From Bacilli bacterium (GTDB taxonomy: Bacteria > Bacillota_I > Bacilli_A > RF39 > UBA660), in the NCBI GenBank assembly GCA_017886705.1, contig JAGHJJ010000099.1, forward strand, positions 1 through 38,204: a stretch of 38,204 bases of DNA. The letters run 5' to 3'. Each line of letters starts with the position of its first letter. Position 1 is the first letter of the stretch. The position numbers and the translations under genes are program-made. The notes below the pieces were generated by a model. It made no database searches. It saw only the letters and a program-made list of their open reading frames with translations, and had not been told where the DNA came from. This document shows positions 1-7,412 of this stretch, piece after piece.

Positions 1-113
1 AGTAAAATAACAGTAACTAGCACCCCGGATAAAAATAAAATTAAATCGAAAGGTCGAAATAATCCAAGGATTAATTGACCTCTCTTTGTATTAGCAGGTA
101 TTAAATAATTCAC
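1..113 (-). CDS. PrgI/VirB3-like membrane protein, 5' part only
   Basis: This gene is cut by the window edge; only the first 37 codons are present. It starts at a GTG at 113-111, with an AAGAGAG ribosome-binding site about ten bases upstream, 23 bases after the VirB6-like gene stops. The product begins MNYLIPANTKRGQ, then LGLFRPFDLILFLSG and the start of a hydrophobic segment. A short polar N-terminus with a 'P-x-[DN]' turn followed by one or two membrane helices is typical of the PrgI family, the Gram-positive counterpart of VirB3 in conjugative type IV secretion. Its position right after a VirB6-like gene supports this. In many such clusters the next gene encodes the VirB4 ATPase, so one is expected just outside the window. 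The family call rests on 37 residues and context. Confidence 0.55.
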   Translation of the reverse strand, partial: MNYLIPANTKRGQLILGLFRPFDLILFLSGVLVTVIL

Positions 114-136
114 TATATATCACACTCTCTTTCATT

Positions 137-2236
137 CTATGGTCTAGGAGGAGGTCCACCAGCACGAGGTGTTCCAATCGTAACGTCAGGATTTTCATGA
201 TAAGCATTGGTATCGGTAGAACTATATTTATCAGGACTCCAACGATTATCACTACGACGGCTTCCACTCTTATCCCAATCCTCAGGACTTCCAGTAATAC
301 GATCATGCAATGTTTGGTGAGCAGAATAACGGCCACTAGCAGCACGATAATCACCACGTTCTCTTGGAGCATCACCCCATCCAATACGTTCTTTTAAACT
401 CCAGCGATGTTCATCTTCAAAGCTAGGCGTAACACGATGAGAATCCGCAAACTTTTTAGCATCTTCATAATGTGTTTTAGCTTGAGCAGCACGTGTTTGT
501 GCCTCAGCCATCTTAGCGTAAGCTCTTTTACGATAATGATCAGATATAACTTGATTTCCTTGAGAATCTACTGTCAATCCACCAGCCATGGCAACTTGAT
601 CCATTTCTTCTTTTGTTAGATTACCTTGTGTCAAGCGATTATAATAATCTTGTAATTCAGATGCTCGATCCTGTGCAGCAAACATATTATTCTTAGCTTG
701 TTTAACACCATTAGCTGTAACTCCATATAACTTACGTGCTCGATTAATTCCAGCATCTCTCATTAGACGATCATTAAGAGAATTAATTAGTCCTCCTTTT
801 GCCTTTGGATCACCAGTTTTAATTTGTGCAGCTAAATCTGCACCCGTTTGCCAAGCAGGTGGTGCCTGTTTACCTTGAGAAGCAGCCATAGCACCAGCAT
901 TCATACTACTTAATGCTCCAGCCATAGCACCTTTTACTCCACCACCACCAACAAAGGTAGCAGCGCCACCAAGGACACCGCTTAATCCAAGATTAGACAT
1001 ACCTGGTCCTTTTAATCCAAGTACATCTTTAATGAACTTAGGAGCCATTCTAGCAAAGAAGAATAAACCTATCCAAATAAAGATACATGAAATAATACCA
1101 ACCATACCGCCAGCCTGATCGATAATGATACCGTTTACCATCATATCTTGAATAATAAAAATTACAAAATATACAATAGCTAAGCGCAAAAACAAATCCA
1201 AATAAGTAGAAGTAAGAGCCTTTACCCAGGAAGCAAACATACCATCTTTAGCTGATTTAGGTTCAACATAACTAATAATAGGAATTGGTGCCAGTAAACG
1301 AAGTATTGCTAATTTAATAGAACGAATCGCAATATCAACAGTAAAAGCAACTAATAAAACTAAAAATATAGCTCCAACAATCAAAGCAAGTATAAAATTA
1401 AAAGCAAATACATACTTAGAGTCTCCAGCAATTAAATTAAGGCCTGGAATACTTGCCTGCCAATTAAGGTTACACTTTGCTTTAACGATTGGATCACTTA
1501 ATAAAATTGTAGGAGAAACATCTAATTGATTATACATATTAATAGCAGTTCTATGATCATTAGTTAAATCATCTCCTTTACAATACCAATTTTCAGGATT
1601 CGTCTCGTCATTATCAACTCTTTCGTCCTCTGTAACCAAATTAATTCTTAAAAAGCCCTTTAAAATTGTCGATGAAAAAATATTAGCAGACTGTTCTAAT
1701 TTTTCCTGTTGAATCTGAGCTTCCGTCTTTCCTGTTTGATCAACCGCATCAGGATTTTCAGCTGTATCTGTAGTACCAAGGATAAGTCGTCCCAGAGTAT
1801 TTCCAGATAAAATTCTATCCTGTAAAGAATATAATGTACCAAATAATAATCCATTATTATTAATATACTTTTCATATGAATTTGCATTTTGTACATCCGG
1901 TACATTAATAGGAACAATAACAGCAAGCATGATTAAAGCAACTACTACCCTAGTAATAATAGAACCAAAACCTTCTTTATTACTCATAAATTTTTCCGGA
2001 TCCATAATACCTTGCAAAATAGTAATAGCTAACTTAAATACCATAAAAACACCAATAATAAGTTGTACTCTGCCATAAAAGTTCTTTATGGTTTCGCTTT
2101 CAAATAATTGTGCACTAGCAACATTAAAGAAAATTTGATACATAAGTCCTAGCAAAAAGTAAACACAGAAGTTAAGAGAAGCCCCTAACGTTCTAACCAA
2201 ATTCCCTACAACACCAGGTTCTAAAGTATCAGTCAT
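137..2236 (-). CDS. VirB6/TrbL-like polytopic channel protein
   Basis: This 699-residue integral membrane protein looks like the VirB6/TrbL class of inner-membrane channel proteins. Hydrophobic segments are visible near residues 20-40, 57-76, 92-110, 277-305, 308-322, 345-365 and 375-396. A large polar loop (about 115-270, two cysteines) lies between the third and fourth segments and is probably outside the cell. From about 405 there is a Gly/Ala-rich stretch, then a hydrophilic tail to 699 with Ala/Gln/Lys-rich helical runs (about 510-640, likely coiled coil) and a Pro/Arg-rich end. Long soluble tails of this kind are common in Gram-positive VirB6-like proteins. It lies between a VirB2-like fusion gene and a PrgI-like gene. 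The family call rests on topology and neighbours, not on a catalytic motif. Confidence 0.65.
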   Translation of the reverse strand: MTDTLEPGVVGNLVRTLGASLNFCVYFLLGLMYQIFFNVASAQLFESETIKNFYGRVQLIIGVFMVFKLAITILQGIMDPEKFMSNKEGFGSIITRVVVALIMLAVIVPINVPDVQNANSYEKYINNNGLLFGTLYSLQDRILSGNTLGRLILGTTDTAENPDAVDQTGKTEAQIQQEKLEQSANIFSSTILKGFLRINLVTEDERVDNDETNPENWYCKGDDLTNDHRTAINMYNQLDVSPTILLSDPIVKAKCNLNWQASIPGLNLIAGDSKYVFAFNFILALIVGAIFLVLLVAFTVDIAIRSIKLAILRLLAPIPIISYVEPKSAKDGMFASWVKALTSTYLDLFLRLAIVYFVIFIIQDMMVNGIIIDQAGGMVGIISCIFIWIGLFFFARMAPKFIKDVLGLKGPGMSNLGLSGVLGGAATFVGGGGVKGAMAGALSSMNAGAMAASQGKQAPPAWQTGADLAAQIKTGDPKAKGGLINSLNDRLMRDAGINRARKLYGVTANGVKQAKNNMFAAQDRASELQDYYNRLTQGNLTKEEMDQVAMAGGLTVDSQGNQVISDHYRKRAYAKMAEAQTRAAQAKTHYEDAKKFADSHRVTPSFEDEHRWSLKERIGWGDAPRERGDYRAASGRYSAHQTLHDRITGSPEDWDKSGSRRSDNRWSPDKYSSTDTNAYHENPDVTIGTPRAGGPPPRP

Positions 2237-2253
2237 CTAAATCACCTCCATTA

Positions 2254-3450
2254 CTACTTAAGTAAACATAACTGGCCATCTGCAGTATAACCTAAAACGT
2301 TTAACATAACACTAACTAAAGTCGGAACTAAGAATAAAGCAACTGCCAACACAAGACGAATCATTAACTTTTTTTCAGCTTTCTTCATTGACTCATCATC
2401 ACTAGCAATAATTGCTTTCGCAAAATCCATGCTACTCAAGATAACAACTAAAATAGGTCCTAAGATTTTAATATAGTTCAATATCTGTTGCAACAACCAA
2501 GCTACAGATTCTTCATTATCAGGTTCTCCTAAAATTCCATTACAAGTCGTAGATTGATTGTAAGAATTTAAGTCTTCTTTTAAATCATCTAAAGTAACAC
2601 TACCATCACTACTTCCATCATCTGGATCACCATATCCAAGGTTGGCATAATTAGAACCAAACTGTTGACCATCCCCTGTACTCAACGTATCATTACTACA
2701 CATATTTCCAGAAGTAGACAATTCATAAGAATAGCCACCCTGCACCCTATTTACACAACGATAAATACTACTAGGACAAGTTAAGGAATTAGAAGAAAAT
2801 ATAGAATCTATCAAGGAACCATTAACAGAAATAGAAAATTTCTCACTACCATTAATAGAACCTGTAATAGCTTCACTTACTGGAACATAAGTAGCTCCAT
2901 CAATAGACCATTCCTTCGTACCATCAGAAAACAATCTAAAATAAGGATAAACATAACTTTGACGGTTATAAAATCCCATAGAAGAACCAGAACAACTAGA
3001 TACAACCTTTTTAGATTTAATTCCACTTTTTTTAGCACTATCTGATAACTTAGGCGAAGCAGAAGCCTGATAACAATTACCAGTATATACACTGCTAGAC
3101 AATGGATAAGGATATACAGTAAATCCAGACTCATTCTGTTGAACAAAAATAGAAGGACAAGTAACCGTATTCTCATCTATAGAGAAAGCATCATAAAACT
3201 TATCACTAAATTGTTCACTATGATACCAGCTTAAATTAGTATTAGCATAATTTTCCCCATCACCAAAAGGAAGCCTAACACTTCCATCTGATAAAACTTG
3301 ATATTTTAATTTAATTTGATTACCACTTACATCAGTAAACTGATAATTACAACTTGCTATTTCATTACCTAAAGCACTCGTATTATATGGAATACAAACA
3401 AAACCCAAGATAAATAATAGTAAAAACAAACGTAACTGTTTCACATTCAT
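2254..3450 (-). CDS. Exported protein with C-terminal VirB2-like membrane hairpin
   Basis: This is a protein of about 398 residues. A signal peptide (KQLRLFLLLFILGF, ending near NTSALG) leads into about 290 polar, Ser/Asn/Gly-rich extracellular residues with roughly nine cysteines. The last ~85 residues form two membrane helices joined by a short charged loop (KAIIASDDESMKKAEKK), ending in one cysteine. This hairpin matches the 118-residue protein at 3520-3876 and the N-terminus of the NlpC/P60 protein at 22943-23785. An in-frame GTG at 3444 has better spacing (8 bases) from the GGAG site than the ATG at 3450, so the true start may be two codons later. Its own promoter lies at 3479-3507 and it heads the T4SS-like operon. 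A surface or tip version of a VirB2-like subunit is an inference. Confidence 0.6.
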   Translation of the reverse strand: MNVKQLRLFLLLFILGFVCIPYNTSALGNEIASCNYQFTDVSGNQIKLKYQVLSDGSVRLPFGDGENYANTNLSWYHSEQFSDKFYDAFSIDENTVTCPSIFVQQNESGFTVYPYPLSSSVYTGNCYQASASPKLSDSAKKSGIKSKKVVSSCSGSSMGFYNRQSYVYPYFRLFSDGTKEWSIDGATYVPVSEAITGSINGSEKFSISVNGSLIDSIFSSNSLTCPSSIYRCVNRVQGGYSYELSTSGNMCSNDTLSTGDGQQFGSNYANLGYGDPDDGSSDGSVTLDDLKEDLNSYNQSTTCNGILGEPDNEESVAWLLQQILNYIKILGPILVVILSSMDFAKAIIASDDESMKKAEKKLMIRLVLAVALFLVPTLVSVMLNVLGYTADGQLCLLK

Positions 3451-3478
3451 CACTCCATATAAACATTTACACAGAATA

Positions 3479-3507
3479 ATTATATCAGAATAAAAAAAAA
3501 ATAGCAA
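3479..3507 (-). promoter_or_regulatory. Promoter of the T4SS-like operon
   Basis: On the minus strand, TTGCTA (3502-3507) and TATAAT (3479-3484) are separated by exactly 17 bases. The -35 box lies inside the 3' arm of the terminator at 3491-3518, and the terminator's U-tract makes up most of the spacer. It drives the VirB2-like fusion gene and presumably the VirB6-like and PrgI-like genes. Confidence 0.7.
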
Positions 3508-3518
3508 ATATTTTGCTA
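3491..3518 (-). terminator. Rho-independent terminator after the VirB2-like gene
   Basis: The minus strand reads TAGCAAA-ATA-TTTGCTA followed by a long run of T. This is a 7-bp stem with a 3-base loop, starting directly after the stop codon of the 118-residue gene. It overlaps the next promoter. Confidence 0.8.
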
Positions 3519-3519
3519 C

Positions 3520-3876
3520 TTAATTTATACTATTCCAACAATCAGCCCAATTTTGAGTATTTGCTTCTGATTGATCAGCGCCTCTACCAACTAAAGACAT
3601 AATAATACTTACTAAAGTGGTAATAAAGAAAATAGCTACTGCATAAATACATCTTTTTATCAATCTACTTTGAGCTTGTTTTACTTCTTTATCATCACTA
3701 GAAATAACAGCTTTACCTAAATCAATAGTACCAAATACAATCAATAAAATTGGAATACCAATTTGTACAATTGGAAATACACCATTTTTTATAATTCTAA
3801 CGATAGGTGCTAAACCACCGCAACCATCATCAACAGTACCATCACCAACATCGCCTATTTGAAATAAATCTAACAT
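3520..3876 (-). CDS. VirB2-like small membrane protein (candidate pilin or channel subunit)
   Basis: This 118-residue protein has a short N-terminal region containing Cys19, a hydrophobic segment at about 33-56, a charged loop (SSDDKEVKQAQSRLIKR, DD at 61-62), a second hydrophobic segment at about 76-97, and a short tail with Cys113. Size and hairpin topology resemble VirB2/TrbC pilins of type IV secretion, and the next operon encodes VirB6-like and VirB3-like proteins. The same hairpin recurs in the 3' part of the 2254-3450 gene and at the N-terminus of the 22943-23785 protein. The gene has its own consensus-like promoter and strong terminator, so it can be expressed alone at high level, as expected of a structural subunit. 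There is no obvious cleavable signal peptide. The VirB2 assignment rests on topology and context. Confidence 0.6.
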   Translation of the reverse strand: MLDLFQIGDVGDGTVDDGCGGLAPIVRIIKNGVFPIVQIGIPILLIVFGTIDLGKAVISSDDKEVKQAQSRLIKRCIYAVAIFFITTLVSIIMSLVGRGADQSEANTQNWADCWNSIN

Positions 3877-3903
3877 AATAACCTCTCCTTCAATATCAAA
3901 TAT

Positions 3904-3932
3904 ATATTATCCTAAAATAATTTGTTTGTCAA
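3904..3932 (-). promoter_or_regulatory. Promoter of the single VirB2-like gene
   Basis: On the minus strand a perfect TTGACA (3927-3932) lies 17 bases from TAATAT (3904-3909). A GAAGGAGAGG ribosome-binding site follows before the ATG at 3876. The perfect -35 box suggests strong expression. Confidence 0.65.
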
Positions 3933-3934
3933 CA

Positions 3935-4918
3935 TTATCTACGAAATAAGCCAAATATTTTCCCTCCAGATTCTTTTTTTTCTTGTTGCTTATTAATTAA
4001 TCCTAATCTAGATAAAAAATCTTCAAAGATAGGATTCTTTTTTCTCTCATCTAAAGGTGGCATATTATAAAATATCTTTGCTTTTGCTTCATATTCAAAA
4101 TCCACAATATCTTTATTAGTTAACAAACTCTTATTTAAAATAACCTTTTTATGCTGAAGTTTAGAAAAAATCATATGATTCTTTCTCATTAACTTGTTTA
4201 ATTTAATTACAGAAGGTTCTAATAAATATAAGACGTCTCCACAAAAAGAATCATCAGGGAAATCATTTAAATCAATTAATATAATAGAAGCTCCTGCATA
4301 TCGTACTAAACATCCTTGTAATTGATCAGCAGTAATAGAAATCATATTTTTATCACCAAAATATTGAAAATCATTTTTATTAATTTCTAAAGCAATGATA
4401 GTATCACCAAAATGTGCTTTCAATTCATGCTTTAATATATAAATAAAAGTAGTAGCACCAGCATGTTCTGTAACATTTCTAATACCAATAATCTTAGAAC
4501 CATTTTCAACTTTTTGTGTTATAGCAGTAGATACTTCATTTAATTGCTGAATATGAGCAACCTGTTTATAAGTATTAGGGTGCTCCAATAAATATTTTAC
4601 ACCTTCAACATTAGTAGTAAAATTATAAATTCCCATAGAAACTAATTTAGATAAAAAATTAGAGGTACATACATCCGTACCCTCGGGTAAAAAGAAAACA
4701 ATCTTTTCAACATCAAGTCCCATGGCTATTATCTGAAAATTTTTCACATTATGGTAATCTTTTATGGCAGTAACATCCAAAATCATCTTATTATAGAAGA
4801 AATTTTTAAACATTTCTACTAATTCACTAGCATCATACTCTCCAGAGATGCTTTTAATAACATCAATATCTAAGCCTGATAAAACATTACGTTGTACGTT
4901 ACTAACAATAACATTCAT
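3935..4918 (-). CDS. CpaE-like protein with degenerate P-loop
   Basis: This 327-residue protein is placed where Tad loci encode CpaE/TadZ, a MinD-related protein that localises the pilus machine. Its layout fits: an N-terminal receiver-like α/β part (about 1-120), then an α/β ATPase-like part starting near 141 with KIIGIRNVTEHAGATTFIYI. In MinD/CpaE proteins this position holds a deviant Walker A (K-G-G-x-G-K-T). Here residues 148-157 read NVTEHAGATT, keeping the Gly/Thr-Thr end but lacking both lysines. A hydrophobic strand ending in Asp (SIILIDLNDF) occupies the expected Walker B position. The C-terminus (KIFGLFRR) is basic and could touch the membrane. I infer a non-hydrolysing CpaE-like scaffold; similarity is mainly structural and positional. 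Confidence 0.5.
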   Translation of the reverse strand: MNVIVSNVQRNVLSGLDIDVIKSISGEYDASELVEMFKNFFYNKMILDVTAIKDYHNVKNFQIIAMGLDVEKIVFFLPEGTDVCTSNFLSKLVSMGIYNFTTNVEGVKYLLEHPNTYKQVAHIQQLNEVSTAITQKVENGSKIIGIRNVTEHAGATTFIYILKHELKAHFGDTIIALEINKNDFQYFGDKNMISITADQLQGCLVRYAGASIILIDLNDFPDDSFCGDVLYLLEPSVIKLNKLMRKNHMIFSKLQHKKVILNKSLLTNKDIVDFEYEAKAKIFYNMPPLDERKKNPIFEDFLSRLGLINKQQEKKESGGKIFGLFRR

Positions 4919-4932
4919 GTAATCACCCTATT

Positions 4933-5412
4933 CTAATTAAATGGCGTAATCAATTTTGTATTACCAGAAACTTGAAAAATTTTCAGATTAGGCATAATCT
5001 TATTAATAATTGGTATATCAACATTTATTTGTGTAGTAATTCTATAATAAACTTGTGTATCATTTTCTGAAATTGAATCATCACCATTACCAGAAACAGT
5101 ATACTTTTTATAACAGTATCCACGCTGACAACCACAAGATCCAGGTTCATCACAACCTTCATAACCAACACTATTTAAATCAAAATCAGGAGCGCTATAC
5201 CCTATTTGAGCAATATAGTCTGATATTTTCTGAACACAAGCATCACTGTCATTATCACAATTACCTTCATATTGTTCAAAAGCAGTAATGATATAGTTTT
5301 TGACACGGAATGCCTTTGTGTAATTAACATTAAATGCTAAATAACCACAAACCAAAAGAAGAAAAACTACAATCATAGCTAAATTGACGATTCCACCATA
5401 AGCATCCCGCAT
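4933..5412 (-). CDS. TadE-like minor pilin / pseudopilin
   Basis: This 159-residue protein has a short N-terminus (MRDAYGG), one hydrophobic helix (about 8-28, IVNLAMIVVFLLLVCGYLAF) and a soluble domain outside the membrane. That is the layout of TadE/TadF pseudopilins, and the gene directly follows the Flp pilin gene. The middle of the domain (about 50-102) holds six cysteines in a compact pattern, including CDEPGSCGCQRGYC, which points to disulfides or metal binding. The C-terminal part (about 118-159) looks β-rich. The gene lies 19 bases after flp and 14 bases before the CpaE-like gene, so all three probably share the flp promoter. Sequence similarity to characterised TadE proteins could not be tested. 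Confidence 0.55.
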   Translation of the reverse strand: MRDAYGGIVNLAMIVVFLLLVCGYLAFNVNYTKAFRVKNYIITAFEQYEGNCDNDSDACVQKISDYIAQIGYSAPDFDLNSVGYEGCDEPGSCGCQRGYCYKKYTVSGNGDDSISENDTQVYYRITTQINVDIPIINKIMPNLKIFQVSGNTKLITPFN

Positions 5413-5431
5413 CTTCTACACCTACCTTACT

Positions 5432-5605
5432 TTATCTTCTCTCAACAACAATGTATCCTGTTGGTTGATCACTAGAAATATTTCCCCATTGTCTATTAAT
5501 CGCACTTTGAATTGTAGGCCACATAACCCAGAAAAATCCAATAACAGCTGCAATAGCAATCAATGTAATAACTGTTAAGTTTAATTCACCAGTTGCTGCT
5601 TTCAT
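5432..5605 (-). CDS. Flp-like major pilin
   Basis: This 57-residue protein begins MKAATGELNLTVITLIAIAA and continues as one long hydrophobic helix to about residue 31, then a polar tail ending YIVVERR. Length, a Gly-Glu pair just before the helix (candidate processing at Gly6/Glu7) and position between tadC and a TadE-like gene all fit a Flp/Tad major pilin. The GE motif resembles the G/xxxxE site of type IV pilins but is not the canonical Flp sequence. An AAAGGGTG ribosome-binding site precedes the ATG at 5605. The gene has its own promoter at 5653-5681 and a 17-base palindrome in its leader. No prepilin peptidase gene is in the window. Confidence 0.7.
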   Translation of the reverse strand: MKAATGELNLTVITLIAIAAVIGFFWVMWPTIQSAINRQWGNISSDQPTGYIVVERR

Positions 5606-5630
5606 CTAATTAAACACACCCTTTCTCAAT

Positions 5631-5647
5631 TGTATATACTATATACA
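5631..5647. promoter_or_regulatory. Perfect 17-base palindrome at the flp transcription start
   Basis: TGTATATACTATATACA reads the same on both strands around its central base. It begins 6 bases downstream of the -10 box of the flp promoter, so it covers the expected transcription start. It could be an operator for a dimeric regulator or a 5' hairpin protecting the pilin mRNA. The sequence does not decide between these. Confidence 0.5.
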
Positions 5648-5652
5648 TTAAT

Positions 5653-5681
5653 ATTATAACAACATAATTTATAATTAACAA
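5653..5681 (-). promoter_or_regulatory. Promoter of the Flp pilin gene
   Basis: On the minus strand, TTGTTA (5676-5681) and a perfect TATAAT (5653-5658) are 17 bases apart. The pilin ATG follows at 5605. This gives the pilin, the TadE-like and the CpaE-like genes a transcript independent of the long upstream operon. Confidence 0.75.
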
Positions 5682-5709
5682 CATTTTTGTAATTTTTTAC
5701 AACTTATAT

Positions 5710-6495
5710 TTACATATTAAACATCATCATCATAGAAATTAATATAATAACCATAGTACCAGCACCAGTAACAACAAGCATTACTAATGTCTGATTTTCC
5801 ATATGATTAAGTCTTTCTTTATATTTTGTTTCACGTGCTTTGTTTTGAAGGTTAGATACAGTTCTAGAAAACATCATCAATCTTTCTTGTTTTCTTTCTT
5901 GTGAACCTAAACCTAAACGATACAATAAACGCATCATACGCATAGAATCACGTACGGGATAAGTATTAGCAAATTCCATATAAGGATCAATAGTAGAATC
6001 ACCAGCATTAATACGTTCAATTAATTTACGAAGTCCAGGTTTAAAAATATCTGGAGCATCATCAATAGACTTACCTAAGGCAACAGGAACTGTATAATGT
6101 TGAATTAAAATTTCCAAACTCTTTAGATAATATGGTAGCATAACATCAATATCATGCAAATGTGCTTTATAAAAAGTTTTCAAATTCATATATGGGACTT
6201 TAAAAATTAAAGCAGCTACTACAACACAAAATACAACATTAAGAAATGATAACTGATTTAAGAAAATAAATAAAAATATAATTCCCATAATAACAGCATA
6301 AAATATTCTCTTTCTAAATAACTGGTTAGGATCAACATCTTCCCCGTATTTAGCATAAACTAAAAAATTATAATCATCTTCTCTTAAAATATCAAAATAT
6401 TTCTCGTTATCTGCAATAAACTTATTTTTATCAATGGTATTATTATATATCAAAACAAATATAATAATAGCTCCAACAATAACAATCTCTACCAT
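5710..6495 (-). CDS. tadC: TadC-like inner-membrane platform protein (T2SS F domain)
   Basis: This 261-residue polytopic protein is the second of a pair of GspF-fold proteins that form the membrane platform of Tad pili. A hydrophobic segment opens the protein (about 3-17), a second region spans about 69-103, a soluble helical domain covers about 105-225 (the T2SS F domain, with the GLGSQERKQERLMMFSRT helix), and a final membrane helix lies at about 236-259. It starts within the stop codon of tadB (TAATG overlap), so the two are translationally coupled. The order tadA-tadB-tadC matches canonical Tad operons. Confidence 0.75.
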   Translation of the reverse strand: MVEIVIVGAIIIFVLIYNNTIDKNKFIADNEKYFDILREDDYNFLVYAKYGEDVDPNQLFRKRIFYAVIMGIIFLFIFLNQLSFLNVVFCVVVAALIFKVPYMNLKTFYKAHLHDIDVMLPYYLKSLEILIQHYTVPVALGKSIDDAPDIFKPGLRKLIERINAGDSTIDPYMEFANTYPVRDSMRMMRLLYRLGLGSQERKQERLMMFSRTVSNLQNKARETKYKERLNHMENQTLVMLVVTGAGTMVIILISMMMMFNM

Positions 6496-7406
6496 TATTC
6501 AGCACCTACATTCTCATTATAATATTTCTCACCCTTTAATAAGAAAATAGTATTAACAATTAAAACCGCATGTAATAAAAATTTTACATACCAACGATCT
6601 AACATAATCAAATAAGTCTCTCTACCCAACAAATATTGTACTAACATAACCATTAAATAAAGCATAATACCAAATTGTAAAAATGATTTATGAAAAGATG
6701 CTCTTTCAATACGATCTCGATAAACACTTTCAACAAGCATGTCAATATCAAGCTGCATATTATCTAAAGATTCCATTGAGTTTCTAGCACCCTCCTTAGT
6801 AATCTGTAAAAATAACTGGTGCATATTTTTTACAATGTAGTAAGGATATAACTGGCTCATATAAGTCAATGCTTCATCAATACTTCCATTCTGATAAGCA
6901 AGTTCTATCATATGATCAACATCACTTTTAACAGGATCCTCTAAAATTCCAGAATTACGGACTCCTTCTAAAGCCTTAACAAAAGACTGTGTAGTTGCAA
7001 ACTCCATAATAGTATTAGAAGTATAAACCTGAATTTGCTCAAAAATAAACTCACTGTAAACACGTTTACATCTTAAATAAGATAAATACGGAACAAACAT
7101 AATAACAACAATAATATAAACTAGTGAAATAAATAAGTTATAAAAATATAAGTAACTAACTACTCCTGTAAAGGATGCCATAACAATAATTTGAATTAAA
7201 TATTGCCTTGCAGTATATTCTTGTCCCAATTCCTTTGTTTTTTCACGAACAACCTTAAAAGAATAAGGAGCAAATTTATCATAAACACCTTGTACTTGAC
7301 TAGTAATAAACTTACCAATATTTTGTCCTTTATAATTACGATAAAGAAATAAAACAACAACTAGTACAATTAGAAAGACTAACTCTTCTATATACATAAA
7401 ATTCAC
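6495..7406 (-). CDS. tadB: TadB-like inner-membrane platform protein (T2SS F domain)
   Basis: This 303-residue protein has an N-terminal membrane helix (about 6-22), a hydrophobic region at about 74-108, a cytoplasmic helical F domain (about 115-235, including ITKEGARNSMESLDNMQLD) and two C-terminal membrane helices (about 243-262 and 275-292). This is the TadB layout, and the gene lies 6 bases after the TadA ATPase gene and overlaps tadC. TadB and TadC together are thought to convert ATPase movement into pilin assembly. The name rests on gene order and topology. Confidence 0.75.
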   Translation of the reverse strand: MNFMYIEELVFLIVLVVVLFLYRNYKGQNIGKFITSQVQGVYDKFAPYSFKVVREKTKELGQEYTARQYLIQIIVMASFTGVVSYLYFYNLFISLVYIIVVIMFVPYLSYLRCKRVYSEFIFEQIQVYTSNTIMEFATTQSFVKALEGVRNSGILEDPVKSDVDHMIELAYQNGSIDEALTYMSQLYPYYIVKNMHQLFLQITKEGARNSMESLDNMQLDIDMLVESVYRDRIERASFHKSFLQFGIMLYLMVMLVQYLLGRETYLIMLDRWYVKFLLHAVLIVNTIFLLKGEKYYNENVGAE

Positions 7407-7412
7407 TCCTCT

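Noticed and set aside
5681-5706. TTGTAA/TTACAA hairpin after tadC as a terminator
   Set aside because: The stem is only 6 bp of A-T-rich sequence and no T-run follows on the minus strand, so termination is unlikely.
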